A stretch of DNA of 64,000 nt from CAVUWL01 sp963700105 (GTDB lineage: Bacteria > Actinomycetota > Thermoleophilia > Solirubrobacterales > 70-9), in the NCBI GenBank assembly GCA_963700105.1, contig CAVOWL010000004.1, positions 434,001-498,000 of the forward strand, in the 5' to 3' direction. This document shows, in pieces, positions 48,762 through 58,615 of this stretch. A program made the translations under genes and the position numbers. How positions within the stretch are numbered: the first letter of the stretch is position 1; each line of letters opens with the position of its first letter. The notes beneath the pieces are model-generated. The model was not told the origin of the DNA, made no database searches, and worked only from the letters and a program-made list of their open reading frames with translations.

Positions 48762-49488
48762 CTGCCTTTTCCACCTTTCTGATTTCGATCGGCCCAAATG
48801 GCTCGGCTTGCACCCAGGTCACCTCGCCCTTTCGGTAGAGCTCGAGCAGGGCAAAGAGCGTCACCGCCTGGGTGAGGCGGTCCTCGCCGCCAAACTGCTC
48901 GTCGAAGTCCAGGCTCGAGCGCCCCACCAGCGCCTCGCGCAGGGCCCGCAGCCGGCGCTCGAGCGAGACGGTGGCCCGGATGTGGCTGGTGTCGGGCTGC
49001 GGCGGCGTGCTCAGCAGGTCGCCGAGCGCCGCGCCGAGTCGTTCGGGATCGTAGACCGCGGTGGCCGCCTCCAGCGCGACGCGGCGCAATTGGGGGGGAA
49101 GCGGTGCGGCGCGGTAGAGGTAGCCGCGGGCGCGCTCAAAGCGCTCAACCAACGCCGCGGAGGCATCGCGGTAGCGGCGATACTCAAGCATTCGCGCCAG
49201 CAGCTCCTCAACCGCCTCCTCGGGACCGAGCTCCTCGAGATCCTCCTCGGCCCCGGGCAACATCAGTCGCGACTTCAGCTCCAAAAGCGCCGCGATCAGG
49301 ACGAGGAACTCGGTTGCAACCTCGAGCTCGAGCTCGCCCTGGCGCTCGAGATACTCGATGTAGGCGACGACGATCTCGCCCAGTTCTACCTCAAGCAGGT
49401 TGACCTCCTCGCGCAATAAGACCGCGATCAGGAGGTCGAAGGGGCCGGCGAAAACGTCGAGGTCGAGGTCGAGCTCGGCGACGGTCAT
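48754..49488 (-). CDS. scpA: Segregation and condensation protein A (kleisin)
   Basis: Kleisin subunit bridging the Smc heads. The N-terminal 'FAGPFDLLIAVLLREEVNLLEVELGEIVVAYIEYL' helix normally binds the Smc neck. The C-terminal winged helix 'DRLTQAVTLFALLELYRKGEVTWVQAEPFGPIEI' binds the Smc cap. Both are normal, and 244 residues is usual. The ATG at 49488 has TAGTCT seven bases upstream. Confidence 0.95.
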   Translation of the reverse strand: MTVAELDLDLDVFAGPFDLLIAVLLREEVNLLEVELGEIVVAYIEYLERQGELELEVATEFLVLIAALLELKSRLMLPGAEEDLEELGPEEAVEELLARMLEYRRYRDASAALVERFERARGYLYRAAPLPPQLRRVALEAATAVYDPERLGAALGDLLSTPPQPDTSHIRATVSLERRLRALREALVGRSSLDFDEQFGGEDRLTQAVTLFALLELYRKGEVTWVQAEPFGPIEIRKVEKADE

Positions 49489-49495
49489 CCCACCC

Positions 49496-49501
49496 AGACT
49501 A
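49496..49501 (-). promoter_or_regulatory. -10 box for scpA (leaderless)
   Basis: TAGTCT (49501 to 49496), then GGGTGGG, then ATG at 49488, in the 80-base gap after trpS. Likely start of the scpA-to-metK transcript. Confidence 0.55.
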
Positions 49502-49568
49502 GTTCGGAACCGGGACGCCGTGGCGGCGGCAGCAGCCCCGCCCGCCCCGAGCTCGGCGCCGCAGCCGC

Positions 49569-50561
49569 CTACCCGGCCCCCAGCCCCATCTGCCCCCGCA
49601 CCTCGGCGAGAGTCGAAGAGGCGATCGCCCGGGCCTTCTCGGCCCCCGCGCCAAGCGTCTCCTCCAACCCCGGGCGATCGGCGCGCAGCGCGACGTAGCG
49701 CTCGCGCAGCGGCCCCAGCAGCTCAATCACCGCCGCCGCCACCGCCGCCTTGAAATCTCCGTAGCCGACCCCCGCAAACTCGCGCTCGATCTGCTCGCAT
49801 TCGCGGCCGCGCGCCGCGGCGATGATCTCGATCAGGTTGCTGACCCCGGCCTTATCGGCGCCGCGCACGACCTCGCGGCCGGAGTCGGTGACCGCGCTTG
49901 CGAACTTCTTTTCGATCGCCTCATCTGGGTCAAGTAGATAGATCGTGCCGCCCTCCCCCTCGCCGCTGGTCGACATCTTTCGGCCCGGCTCGGCCAGGTC
50001 CATAATCCTGCCGCCCTGGGCGGCGATGCGGTGTGAGGGCACCGGCAGCGTCTCGCCAAAGCGCTCGTTAAAGCGCCGCGCGATCTCGCGGGTCAGCTCG
50101 ATGTGCTGGCGTTGATCCTCGCCGACCGGCACCTCCGTCGCCTTGTAGGCGAGCACGTCGGCGGCCTGCAGCACCGGGTAGAGATGAAGCGCCTCAGAGA
50201 CCAGTTCGCGGCGCCCCGCCGACTTCTCCTTGAACTGGGTCATGCGGTTTAGATCGCCGTGTGGGGTGACCGCGGAGAGCAGCCAGGTCAGCTCGGTGTG
50301 CTCCCGCACATCGGATTGGCGAAAGAGGATGCAACGGCTCGGATCCAGGCCCGCGGCGAGCAGGATCGCGGTCGTGTCATGGAGCCGCTCGCGCAGCTGC
50401 GCGGGGTCATAGGCAACCGAGATCGCGTGCAGATCGACGATGCAAAATATCGCCGGAGAGCCGCGATCCTGGGCCTCGACGTAATGGCGAATCGCCCCGA
50501 TGTAGTTACCCAGATGCTTGCGGCCGGTGGGCTGGATCCCCGAGAAGATCACCGGGCCCAT
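49569..50561 (-). CDS. trpS: Tryptophanyl-tRNA synthetase
   Basis: Class I synthetase of 330 residues. The HIGH-like motif is 'GIQPTGRKHLGNYIGAI' and the KMSKS-like motif is 'GRKMSTSGEGEGG'. 'QFKEKSAGRRELVSEALHLYPVLQAADVLAYKATEVPVGEDQRQHIELTREIA' is family-specific. The ATG at 50561 has GGGGAG at correct spacing; the frame extends upstream without family sequence. No T-box or other leader is evident. Confidence 0.96.
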   Translation of the reverse strand: MGPVIFSGIQPTGRKHLGNYIGAIRHYVEAQDRGSPAIFCIVDLHAISVAYDPAQLRERLHDTTAILLAAGLDPSRCILFRQSDVREHTELTWLLSAVTPHGDLNRMTQFKEKSAGRRELVSEALHLYPVLQAADVLAYKATEVPVGEDQRQHIELTREIARRFNERFGETLPVPSHRIAAQGGRIMDLAEPGRKMSTSGEGEGGTIYLLDPDEAIEKKFASAVTDSGREVVRGADKAGVSNLIEIIAAARGRECEQIEREFAGVGYGDFKAAVAAAVIELLGPLRERYVALRADRPGLEETLGAGAEKARAIASSTLAEVRGQMGLGAG

Positions 50562-50644
50562 CGAGGTCTCCCCGCGGCGGCGCCGCAGCGCGATGAGGCG
50601 GCGGCGATCGCGCCGATCGTGGGCCTCGGGTTCATCCCCCCAGA

Positions 50645-52276
50645 CTATGCCGGCTCTGGCTCGGGCGCCTCCTTGACCGCGCCCGCGGGCTCGACCCCGG
50701 CGCAATCCGCATCGGCCCCGTGGCCGCACTCACCCGCCGCGGCGGCGCCGCGGGTCGCGACCGCGCCAAGCGCCCGCTTGGGGTCCTCGATCCCAAACCC
50801 CGCCGCCAGCCCACCGATGATCATCAGCGCGGCGGCGATCGCGATCCCGAGGTGAAAGGCCTCGGTCGAGGCGGCCGTTGCGGCGGCATCGATACGGGCC
50901 GCCCCCGCCGGGGCAAGGGTGGCGGTCTTCGGCTTGCCCAGCGGCTGTTGGCGGGCGGCGGAGACGTCTTCGCGGGCGCTTCGGCTGAGCGGGCGCCCCC
51001 CCAGCTCGGAGTCAAGCGCGGAGCCAAAGTGGGCCGAGATTACCGCGCCCAAGACCGCGATCGCGAGCAGCCCGGCGACGCGGGAGATGCCGTTATTGAC
51101 ACCCGATGCGACGCCGACGTGGCGCGCCCCGACCGAATCCAAGACGGTCGCCGTCAACGGCGCCACGGTCGCTGAGAGGCCGAGGCCAAAGACGCAGATC
51201 GCGGGCAGCACCTCGGTCAGGTAGCTGGGATTGGGTCCAACCCGAAGCATCCCAAGCAGCCCGAGGCCGGCGACGATCGGACCGATGCTCATCGGCAGCC
51301 GCGGTCCGACCCCGGAGGCAAGCCGGCCAAAGCGCGGGGAGAGGACGAAGAGGATCACCGAGATCGGAGTCGTCGCCAGGCCAGCCTGAAGGGGCGAGTA
51401 GCCGATGATTTGTTGCAGGTAGAGGCCGACGAAGAAGAGCCCGCCGATCAGACCCGCGTAGGCGGCGAGGGTGGTCAGATTGGCAACCGCAAAATTGCGA
51501 ATCCGAAACAGGGCGAGGTCGAGCATCGGGTGCCGGGCGCGCGCCTCATGCCAGATGAAGAGGGCGAAGCAGAGGATCCCGGCGAGCAGCGGGAGCCAGA
51601 CCAGCGGGTCACCCCAGCCACGGGTCGGCTCCTCGATCAGGGCGAAAACAGGACCCCCGAGGCCCGCCGCCGAGAGCCCGATCCCGGCCCAATCGATGCC
51701 GGCGAAGGCGTCGGGATCGCGACTCTCGGCGACCGCGTGCAGGGTGAGCGCCACGGTCACCACGATCAGCGGGATGTTGATCCAAAAGATCGCCCGCCAG
51801 GAGGCAAGCCCGATCAGCGCGCCTCCCCCCGCCGGTCCGATCACCGTCGCAATCCCCGTCCAGGCGGTCCAGGTTCCCACCGCCCTCCCCCTTGCCGCGC
51901 CCTCAAAGGTCGAGGCGACGATCGCCAGTGAGCCGGGGACCAGGAGCGCTCCCGCGACCCCCTGCAGGGCGCGGGCGCCGATCAGCGCGCCGGGGGTGGG
52001 AGCAAGCGCGCAGAGGATCGAGGTCAGGCCGAAGGCGAGCAGGCCGAAGACGAAAATCCGCCGCCGACCGAATTGATCCCCGAGCGAGCCGCCCACCAAG
52101 AGCAAGGAGACCAGCGCCAGCATGTAGGCCTCCACAACCCACTGCTGGGCGGCCAGACCGACCCCGAGGTCGCTGCCGATCGAGGGCAACGCCACATTGA
52201 CCACGGTGGAATCCAAAAAAACGACGGTCGAGCCGAGAATCGTCGCCACCAGGGTAAGCCGCTGCTGAGCCGACAC
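50645..52276 (-). CDS. MFS drug:H+ antiporter, DHA2 (EmrB/QacA) family
   Basis: 543 residues with about 14 transmembrane helices. Motif A is 'GGSLGDQFGRRRIFVFG' between helices 2 and 3, motif C is 'GVAGALLVPGSLAIVAS', and helix 1 has 'VFLDSTVVNVALPSIGSDLG', the DHA2 D1 region. Likely exports hydrophobic or toxic compounds. No adjacent regulator of TetR or MarR type is visible. The GTG start at 52276 has TAGAAT six bases upstream. The hydrophilic C-terminus is rich in Ala/Pro/Glu. Confidence 0.93.
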   Translation of the reverse strand: MSAQQRLTLVATILGSTVVFLDSTVVNVALPSIGSDLGVGLAAQQWVVEAYMLALVSLLLVGGSLGDQFGRRRIFVFGLLAFGLTSILCALAPTPGALIGARALQGVAGALLVPGSLAIVASTFEGAARGRAVGTWTAWTGIATVIGPAGGGALIGLASWRAIFWINIPLIVVTVALTLHAVAESRDPDAFAGIDWAGIGLSAAGLGGPVFALIEEPTRGWGDPLVWLPLLAGILCFALFIWHEARARHPMLDLALFRIRNFAVANLTTLAAYAGLIGGLFFVGLYLQQIIGYSPLQAGLATTPISVILFVLSPRFGRLASGVGPRLPMSIGPIVAGLGLLGMLRVGPNPSYLTEVLPAICVFGLGLSATVAPLTATVLDSVGARHVGVASGVNNGISRVAGLLAIAVLGAVISAHFGSALDSELGGRPLSRSAREDVSAARQQPLGKPKTATLAPAGAARIDAAATAASTEAFHLGIAIAAALMIIGGLAAGFGIEDPKRALGAVATRGAAAAGECGHGADADCAGVEPAGAVKEAPEPEPA

Positions 52277-52282
52277 CGCTCG

Positions 52283-52288
52283 ATTCTA
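52283..52288 (-). promoter_or_regulatory. -10 box for the MFS exporter (leaderless)
   Basis: TAGAAT (52288 to 52283), then CGAGCG, then GTG at 52276, in the divergent region with ku. Confidence 0.6.
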
Positions 52289-52393
52289 GGCACCCCCGGT
52301 GCGCCCGCCGCGACGCAAGATGGCCACCGGGTGCGCGCCGCGGCGACGCTGGCGGCGATCGACTGGAACAATTCCGAACAAGGTGATTTGCTG

Positions 52394-53293
52394 ATGGCAA
52401 GGGCGATCTGGAGCGGCTCGATCAGCTTCGGGCTGCTCAACGTGCCCGTACGGCTCTACAGCGCGGTTGCCCGGCGCGGAATAGCGCTGCGTGAGATCCG
52501 CGAGTCCGACGGCGCTCGCATCCGCCACCGCCGCGTCGCCGAAGGCAGCGAGGAGGAGGTCCCCTACGAGAAGATCGTCAAGGCCTATGAGATCACGCCG
52601 CAGCGATACGTGGCGCTGAGCAAGGAGGAGCTCGCCTCGCTCGACCCCGAGAAGAGCCGGGCGATCGAGGTCCAAGACTTCGTCGACCTGGACGAAATTG
52701 ACCCGATCTACTTCGACAGCCCCTACTACCTGGGTCCCGCCGCGGGAGCGGAGAAGGCCTACTCGCTCCTGGCCCGCGCGATGCAGGCCTCAGGCAAGGT
52801 GGCGATCGCCCGCTTCGTGTTTCGCAACAAGGAGCACCTGGCGGCGATTCGACCGGCCCAGGGAGCCCTCACCCTGACCACGATGCGCTTCGCCGATGAG
52901 GTGGTGGCACCGGCAGAACTCGAGGACGCCCTGCCGGCCGAGGCGCCGCGCCTGGCAAAGCGCGAGCTCGAGATGGCCGAGAAGTTGATCGACTCGCTGA
53001 CCACCGACTTCGACCCAACCGCATACCGCGATGAGTACCGCGAGCAGCTATTGGCGATGATTGAAGAAAAGGCCGCGGGCAAGGAGCTGGTCGCCGCAAC
53101 CCAAGCCGAGCGCGAGCCGACCAAGGCCCCCGACCTGATGGCGGCGCTGGAGCAAAGCATCGCGGCACTCAGCGACAAAGCCGAGGACAAGGGCAAGCGC
53201 AAGGGGGCGGGCGGGCAGGGCAAAAAGGCGAGCGGCGCCGCCGCGAAGGGCAAAGCGCGGGGCGTCCGGACCAAGTCGGGCTCTGCGAAATAA
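52394..53293 (+). CDS. ku: DNA end-binding protein Ku
   Basis: Bacterial Ku homodimer that binds double-strand ends for non-homologous end joining. The start 'MARAIWSGSISFGLLNVPVRLYSAV' is diagnostic, followed by 'YEKIVKAYEI', 'DEIDPIYFDSPYYLGP', 'ARFVFRNKEHLAAIRP' and 'ELEMAEKLIDSLT'. The C-terminal ~50 residues are Lys/Gly/Ala-rich, like the basic tails of actinobacterial Ku that aid DNA threading. 299 residues. AAGGTG precedes the ATG. The LigD polymerase gene follows after a three-base gap. Confidence 0.97.
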   Translation: MARAIWSGSISFGLLNVPVRLYSAVARRGIALREIRESDGARIRHRRVAEGSEEEVPYEKIVKAYEITPQRYVALSKEELASLDPEKSRAIEVQDFVDLDEIDPIYFDSPYYLGPAAGAEKAYSLLARAMQASGKVAIARFVFRNKEHLAAIRPAQGALTLTTMRFADEVVAPAELEDALPAEAPRLAKRELEMAEKLIDSLTTDFDPTAYRDEYREQLLAMIEEKAAGKELVAATQAEREPTKAPDLMAALEQSIAALSDKAEDKGKRKGAGGQGKKASGAAAKGKARGVRTKSGSAK

Positions 53294-53296
53294 GCG

Positions 53297-54211
53297 GTGC
53301 CAGCGCAGCGCCAGGTGCAGGTCGATGGACGTGAGCTAAAGCTCACCAATCTCGAAAAGGTTCTCTACCCGGAGGCCGGCTTCAGCAAGGGTCAGGTGCT
53401 GGATTACTACGCCCAGGTCGCGCCGGCCCTGCTCCCCCACCTCGGCGAGCGGGCGCTGACCCTGCGCCGCTTTCCCGAAGGGGTCACCAACACCGAGGCC
53501 GCGTTCTTTGAGAAGCGCTGTCCAAAGCACCGACCGAGCTGGGTGAAGACGGCGAGGGTGCAGGCCGGACCGCGGGCCGGGAACATCGATTTCTGCGTTT
53601 GCGAAGACCTCCCGACCCTGGTCTGGATGGCGCAGCTGGCGGCGCTGGAGCTTCACCCCTCGCTCTCGCGGGCGAGCGCCCCCGAGAACCCAAGCTTCCT
53701 CGTCTTTGACCTCGATCCCGGTCCACCCGCCGACCTACTCTCCTGCTGCGCGGTGGCGCTGCGACTGCGCGAGCTCTTCGATCACTTCGAGCTCAACGCC
53801 TGGCCAAAGACCTCGGGCTCCAAGGGGATCCAGGTCTACGTGCCGCTCAACTCAGAAATGACCTACGAGCAGACCAAACCATTCGCGCGGGCGATCGCCC
53901 AGCTGCTTGAGAAGCAGACCCCCGAGTTGGTCGTCTCGAAGATGAAAAAGGTCGAACGCGAGGGCAAGGTATTCGTCGATTGGTCCCAAAACCACCGCCG
54001 CAAAACGACGATCGCGGTCTACTCGCTGCGCGCCCGCGAGCGACCCACCGTCTCAACCCCGCTGCGCTGGGATGAGGTCATCTCGGCGCTTGAGCAAAAG
54101 CGACCCGGCGCGCTTGTCTTTGAGGCCGAGGAAGTCCTGCAGCGGGTCCGCCGCGAAGGCGATCTGTTCGCCCCGGTTTTGGAGCAAACCCAGACCCTGC
54201 CGACGCTTTAG
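53297..54211 (+). CDS. ligD: LigD-type polymerase/primase domain protein, stand-alone
   Basis: Archaeo-eukaryotic primase-like NHEJ polymerase. It has 'LTNLEKVLYPEAGFSKGQVLDYY', motif I 'LVFDLDPGPPADL' (catalytic Asp pair), motif II 'KTSGSKGIQVYVPL' and motif III 'VFVDWSQNHRRKTT'. Motif II has Gln where LigD polymerases commonly have His. No ligase or 3'-phosphoesterase domain is attached, so the ligase must be elsewhere. The GTG start at 53297 directly follows ku. The stop overlaps convergent gcvPB. Confidence 0.93.
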   Translation: MPAQRQVQVDGRELKLTNLEKVLYPEAGFSKGQVLDYYAQVAPALLPHLGERALTLRRFPEGVTNTEAAFFEKRCPKHRPSWVKTARVQAGPRAGNIDFCVCEDLPTLVWMAQLAALELHPSLSRASAPENPSFLVFDLDPGPPADLLSCCAVALRLRELFDHFELNAWPKTSGSKGIQVYVPLNSEMTYEQTKPFARAIAQLLEKQTPELVVSKMKKVEREGKVFVDWSQNHRRKTTIAVYSLRARERPTVSTPLRWDEVISALEQKRPGALVFEAEEVLQRVRREGDLFAPVLEQTQTLPTL

Positions 54212-55724
54212 GCGAGCGCCTGGCGTAAGACGGGTTCGCGGGCGGCCCTGACCTCATCAAGGCGGCGCACCGGGGTCGAGTAGGGGGCGCCGGCCGCGAT
54301 CTCGGGGTCGCGCTCGGCCTCCTCGAGGATCGTGGCGATCGCTTCGGCGAAGGCGTCGAGGCTCTCCTTTGTCTCGGTCTCGGTTGGCTCGATCATCAGC
54401 GCCTCCTCGACCAAGAGGGGAAAGTAGATAGTCGGCGGGTGAAAGCCGAAGTCGAGGATGCGCTTGGCGAGGTCGAGGGTGCTGACCCCAAGGCGACCCT
54501 TCATCGGCTTTCCCGAGAGCACGAACTCGTGCATGCAGTGGCGCCCGAAGGCGAGGGGCAGGAGCTCGGCACCGCGGCCCTCGGCGAGCCTTGCCTTCAG
54601 GTAGTTGGCGTTTAAGACGGCGACCTCTGAGGCCTCGGCGAGGCCATCGGCGCCGAGGCTGAGGATGTAGGCGTAGGCCCGTACCAAGACGCCGAAATTG
54701 CCCTGAAAGCCGCGCAGGCGCCCGATCGACCTGGGTCGCTCGAAGTCAAGCTCAAAGCGGGCGCCGTCGCCGTTTGAGCCCTCGCGCCTGATCACCTGGG
54801 GACGCGGCAGAAAGGGCTCGATTCGCTCCGAGACGGCGATCGGCCCGGCGCCGGGACCGCCGCCACCGTGGGGCTGGCTGAAGGACTTGTGGAGATTTAC
54901 ATGGACGATGTCAAAGCCCATATCGCCGGGTCGGGAGTGGCCCATGATCGCGTTTAGATTGGCCCCGTCGTAGTAGAGGATCCCCCCGACCTCGTGGATC
55001 AGCGCCGCGATCTCGGTGATGTTCTCATCGAAGAGCCCGAGCGTGTTGGGGTTGGTCAGCATCAGGCAGGCGACGTCCTCGCTGACCTTGGCGCGCAGGT
55101 CCTCGATCGCCACCCCGCCGCGCTCGTTGGTCGCGACCTTCACCACCTCATAGCCAGCCATCGTCACCGAGGCCGGATTTGTGCCGTGGGAGGTATCGGG
55201 GGCGAGCACCTTGGTGCGCCGCTCGCCGCGCTCGGCGTGGTAGGCGCGGGTCAGCAGGAGGCCGGCGAGCTCGCCGTGTGAACCCGCCGAGGGCTGCACG
55301 CTGACGTGGGGCAGCCCGCAGATCTCAGCCAGGGCCCCCTGCAGCGAGTGGATCAGCTCCAGCGCCCCCTGGGCGTGGCGCGGGTCCTGGGCGGGGTGAA
55401 GGCGGGCGTGTCCGGGCAGCGCCGCGACCCTCTCATTGAGGCGGGGGTTGTGCTTCATCGTGCAGGAGCCGAGCGGGTAAAGGGCTGTGTCGAGATCGAA
55501 GTTTCGCCGCGAGAGGCGGTTGTAGTGGCGAACTATCTCGGGCTCGGAGACCTCCGGCAAGCGCGGCGGCTCGGCGCGCAGCAGATGGGGCGGAATCAGC
55601 TCGGCGAGCGGACGCTCGGGGACGCCGCTGGCGGGCAGGGCGGCGGCGCGGCGACCGGGCTTTGACTTCTCAAAGATCGTCCGCACGGCTTCGCGCTGCA
55701 GCGGCGCCCCCGCCTCGAGCCGGC

Positions 55725-55728
<4 letters not shown>
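54208..55728 (-). CDS. gcvPB: Glycine dehydrogenase (decarboxylating) subunit 2
   Basis: PLP-bearing half of the split P-protein of glycine cleavage. 'NPRLNERVAALPGHARLHPAQDP', 'VSVQPSAGSHGELAGLLLTRAYH', 'HGTNPASVTMAGYEVV' and the PLP lysine in 'HVNLHKSFSQPHGGGGPGAGP' are present. 506 residues. It overlaps gcvPA by four bases; the two subunits form the active heterodimer. Confidence 0.97.
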
Positions 55729-57104
<1,376 letters not shown>

Positions 57105-57111
57105 GGACCTA

Positions 57112-57117
57112 AGGCTA
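57112..57117 (-). promoter_or_regulatory. -10 box for gcvPA (leaderless, internal)
   Basis: TAGCCT (57117 to 57112), then TAGGTCC, then GTG at 57104, in the gap after gcvH. Confidence 0.35.
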
Positions 57118-57140
57118 CGCAAGCCGCTGGCGGGGGCCCG

Positions 57141-57533
57141 CTATCCGTTTTGCACCAGCTTGCGGTATTCCTCGCAGTCAAGCAGCGTCTCGACCTCGCG
57201 CGGGTCGCTCAACTTGATCCTGACCAGCCAGCCCTCACCGTAGGGATCCTGGTTTATCTGCTCGGGGGAGTCGGCGAGCGTCTCGTTTACCTCGACGATC
57301 TCACCCGAGAGGGGAGCGATCACGTCGGAGACGGCCTTGACCGACTCGACCTCGGCGTAGGAGGAGTCTTTGACCACGGCGACGCCGCGCTCGGGGGGGT
57401 CATAGAAGACGACCTCGCCGAGGCTGTCCTGGGCATACCAGGTGATCCCCAGGGTGGCGTGCTCGCCCTGCACCCGGGCCCAATCGTGCTGGTCGTGATA
57501 GCGCAGATCCTCGGGGTAGCTGGCATCGGCCAC
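57141..57533 (-). CDS. gcvH: Glycine cleavage system H protein
   Basis: Lipoyl carrier of the system, 130 residues. The lipoylated lysine is in 'YAEVESVKAVSDVIAPLSGEIVEVN'. 'GITWYAQDSLGEVVFYDPP' and 'DPYGEGWLVRIKLSDP' are typical. The GTG start is preceded by GGAAGGAG with seven bases, overlapping the end of gcvT, so this gene uses a Shine-Dalgarno. Confidence 0.97.
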   Translation of the reverse strand: MADASYPEDLRYHDQHDWARVQGEHATLGITWYAQDSLGEVVFYDPPERGVAVVKDSSYAEVESVKAVSDVIAPLSGEIVEVNETLADSPEQINQDPYGEGWLVRIKLSDPREVETLLDCEEYRKLVQNG

Positions 57534-57534
57534 G

Positions 57535-58602
57535 TCAGTGCTCCTTCCGGTAGAGGGGTCGGGACGCTATCCGGGCTGCCCGCCGCTTGCCGCGCACCTC
57601 GATCTCCACCGCGGTTCCCGGCGCCGCCAAATCGGCCGCCAGGTAGGCCATCCCGATCCCGATCCCAAGCGAGGGCGAGAAGCTGCCCGAGGTCACCACG
57701 CCGACCTCCTCAGCGCCGCGATGAACCACGTTTCCCGCCCGCGCGACACCGGCGCCGATGATCTCAAAGGCGACGAGCAATTCCGCCGGGCCGGCGGCGC
57801 GGGCGGCGGCAATCGCCTCGGCGCCGATGAACCCGGTGCCCTCCACACAGCACCAGCCCAAGCCGGCTTCGATCGGATTGCGCTCGGCGCTGAGCTCGTG
57901 TCCGTGCAGCGGGTAGCAGACCTCAAGGCGCAGGGTGTCGCGGGCGCCGAGGCCGCAGGGGACCACCCCCGCCTCCACCAGCTCGACCCAGATCGGCGCT
58001 GCGACCTCGGGGTCGATCAGCAACTCGACCCCGTCCTCGCCGGTATAACCGGTGCCGCAGACCAGCGCCGGGCGGCGGCCGAGCCTGACCGTGGAGACCG
58101 CCATTCGCGCCGCGAGCTTGACCCCCAGGGCGGACTCGAGCACGGCGCGGGCGTGAGGACCCTGCACCGCCAGCATCGCGTAGCGATCGGCGACGTCGCG
58201 TACGGCGACGTCGAAGGCTCGGCCCCAGCGCCCCAGCCAGGAGAGGTCGCGCTCGTGATTGGCGGCGTTGGTGATCAGCAGGTAGCGATCGGCGCCGAGC
58301 CGATAGGCGAAGAGGTCATCGATCACACCGCCGCCCTCCTCGCAAAGGCAGGAGTACTGGGCACCGCCCGGCTCGATCGCGACGACGTCGTTGGAGAGCA
58401 GGCGCTGCAAGAAGGCGAGGGCAGCCGGTCCCTCGACCTCGACCTGGCCCATGTGGGAGACGTCAAACATGCCGGCGTGGGTGCGCACCGCGGCGTGCTC
58501 GGCGAGTATCCCCTCATAGCTAAGCGGCATCTCCCAGCCGGCGAAGGGCGCCAACCGCGCCCCGAGCTGGAGGTGTTGCTCAAATAGCGGCGTGCGCCTC
58601 AC
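57535..58602 (-). CDS. gcvT: Aminomethyltransferase (T protein)
   Basis: Transfers the methylene group to tetrahydrofolate. 'RRTPLFEQHLQLGARLAPFAGWEMPLSY', 'HAGMFDVSHMGQVEVEG', 'YSCLCEEGGGVIDDLFAYRLG', 'GTGYTGEDGVELL' and 'LRLEVCYPLHGHELS' mark the family. I start at GTG 58602, 13 bases after the ftsZ stop, with TACGCT six bases upstream; a longer frame overlaps ftsZ and lacks similarity. No glycine riboswitch is present. Confidence 0.96.
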   Translation of the reverse strand: MRRTPLFEQHLQLGARLAPFAGWEMPLSYEGILAEHAAVRTHAGMFDVSHMGQVEVEGPAALAFLQRLLSNDVVAIEPGGAQYSCLCEEGGGVIDDLFAYRLGADRYLLITNAANHERDLSWLGRWGRAFDVAVRDVADRYAMLAVQGPHARAVLESALGVKLAARMAVSTVRLGRRPALVCGTGYTGEDGVELLIDPEVAAPIWVELVEAGVVPCGLGARDTLRLEVCYPLHGHELSAERNPIEAGLGWCCVEGTGFIGAEAIAAARAAGPAELLVAFEIIGAGVARAGNVVHRGAEEVGVVTSGSFSPSLGIGIGMAYLAADLAAPGTAVEIEVRGKRRAARIASRPLYRKEH

Positions 58603-58608
58603 CGGCGC

Positions 58609-58614
58609 AGCGTA
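58609..58614 (-). promoter_or_regulatory. -10 box for gcvT (leaderless, internal)
   Basis: TACGCT (58614 to 58609), then GCGCCG, then GTG at 58602, just after the ftsZ stop. Confidence 0.4.
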
Positions 58615-58615
58615 T

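Noticed and set aside
50605..50619. CGATCG-CGC-CGATCG mirrored repeat upstream of trpS as a specific operator
   Set aside because: CGATCG is very frequent throughout the window, so one mirrored pair is weak evidence for a regulator site.
58603..58615. Glycine riboswitch before the gcv genes
   Set aside because: Only 13 bases separate ftsZ and gcvT, and no aptamer-like sequence is present.
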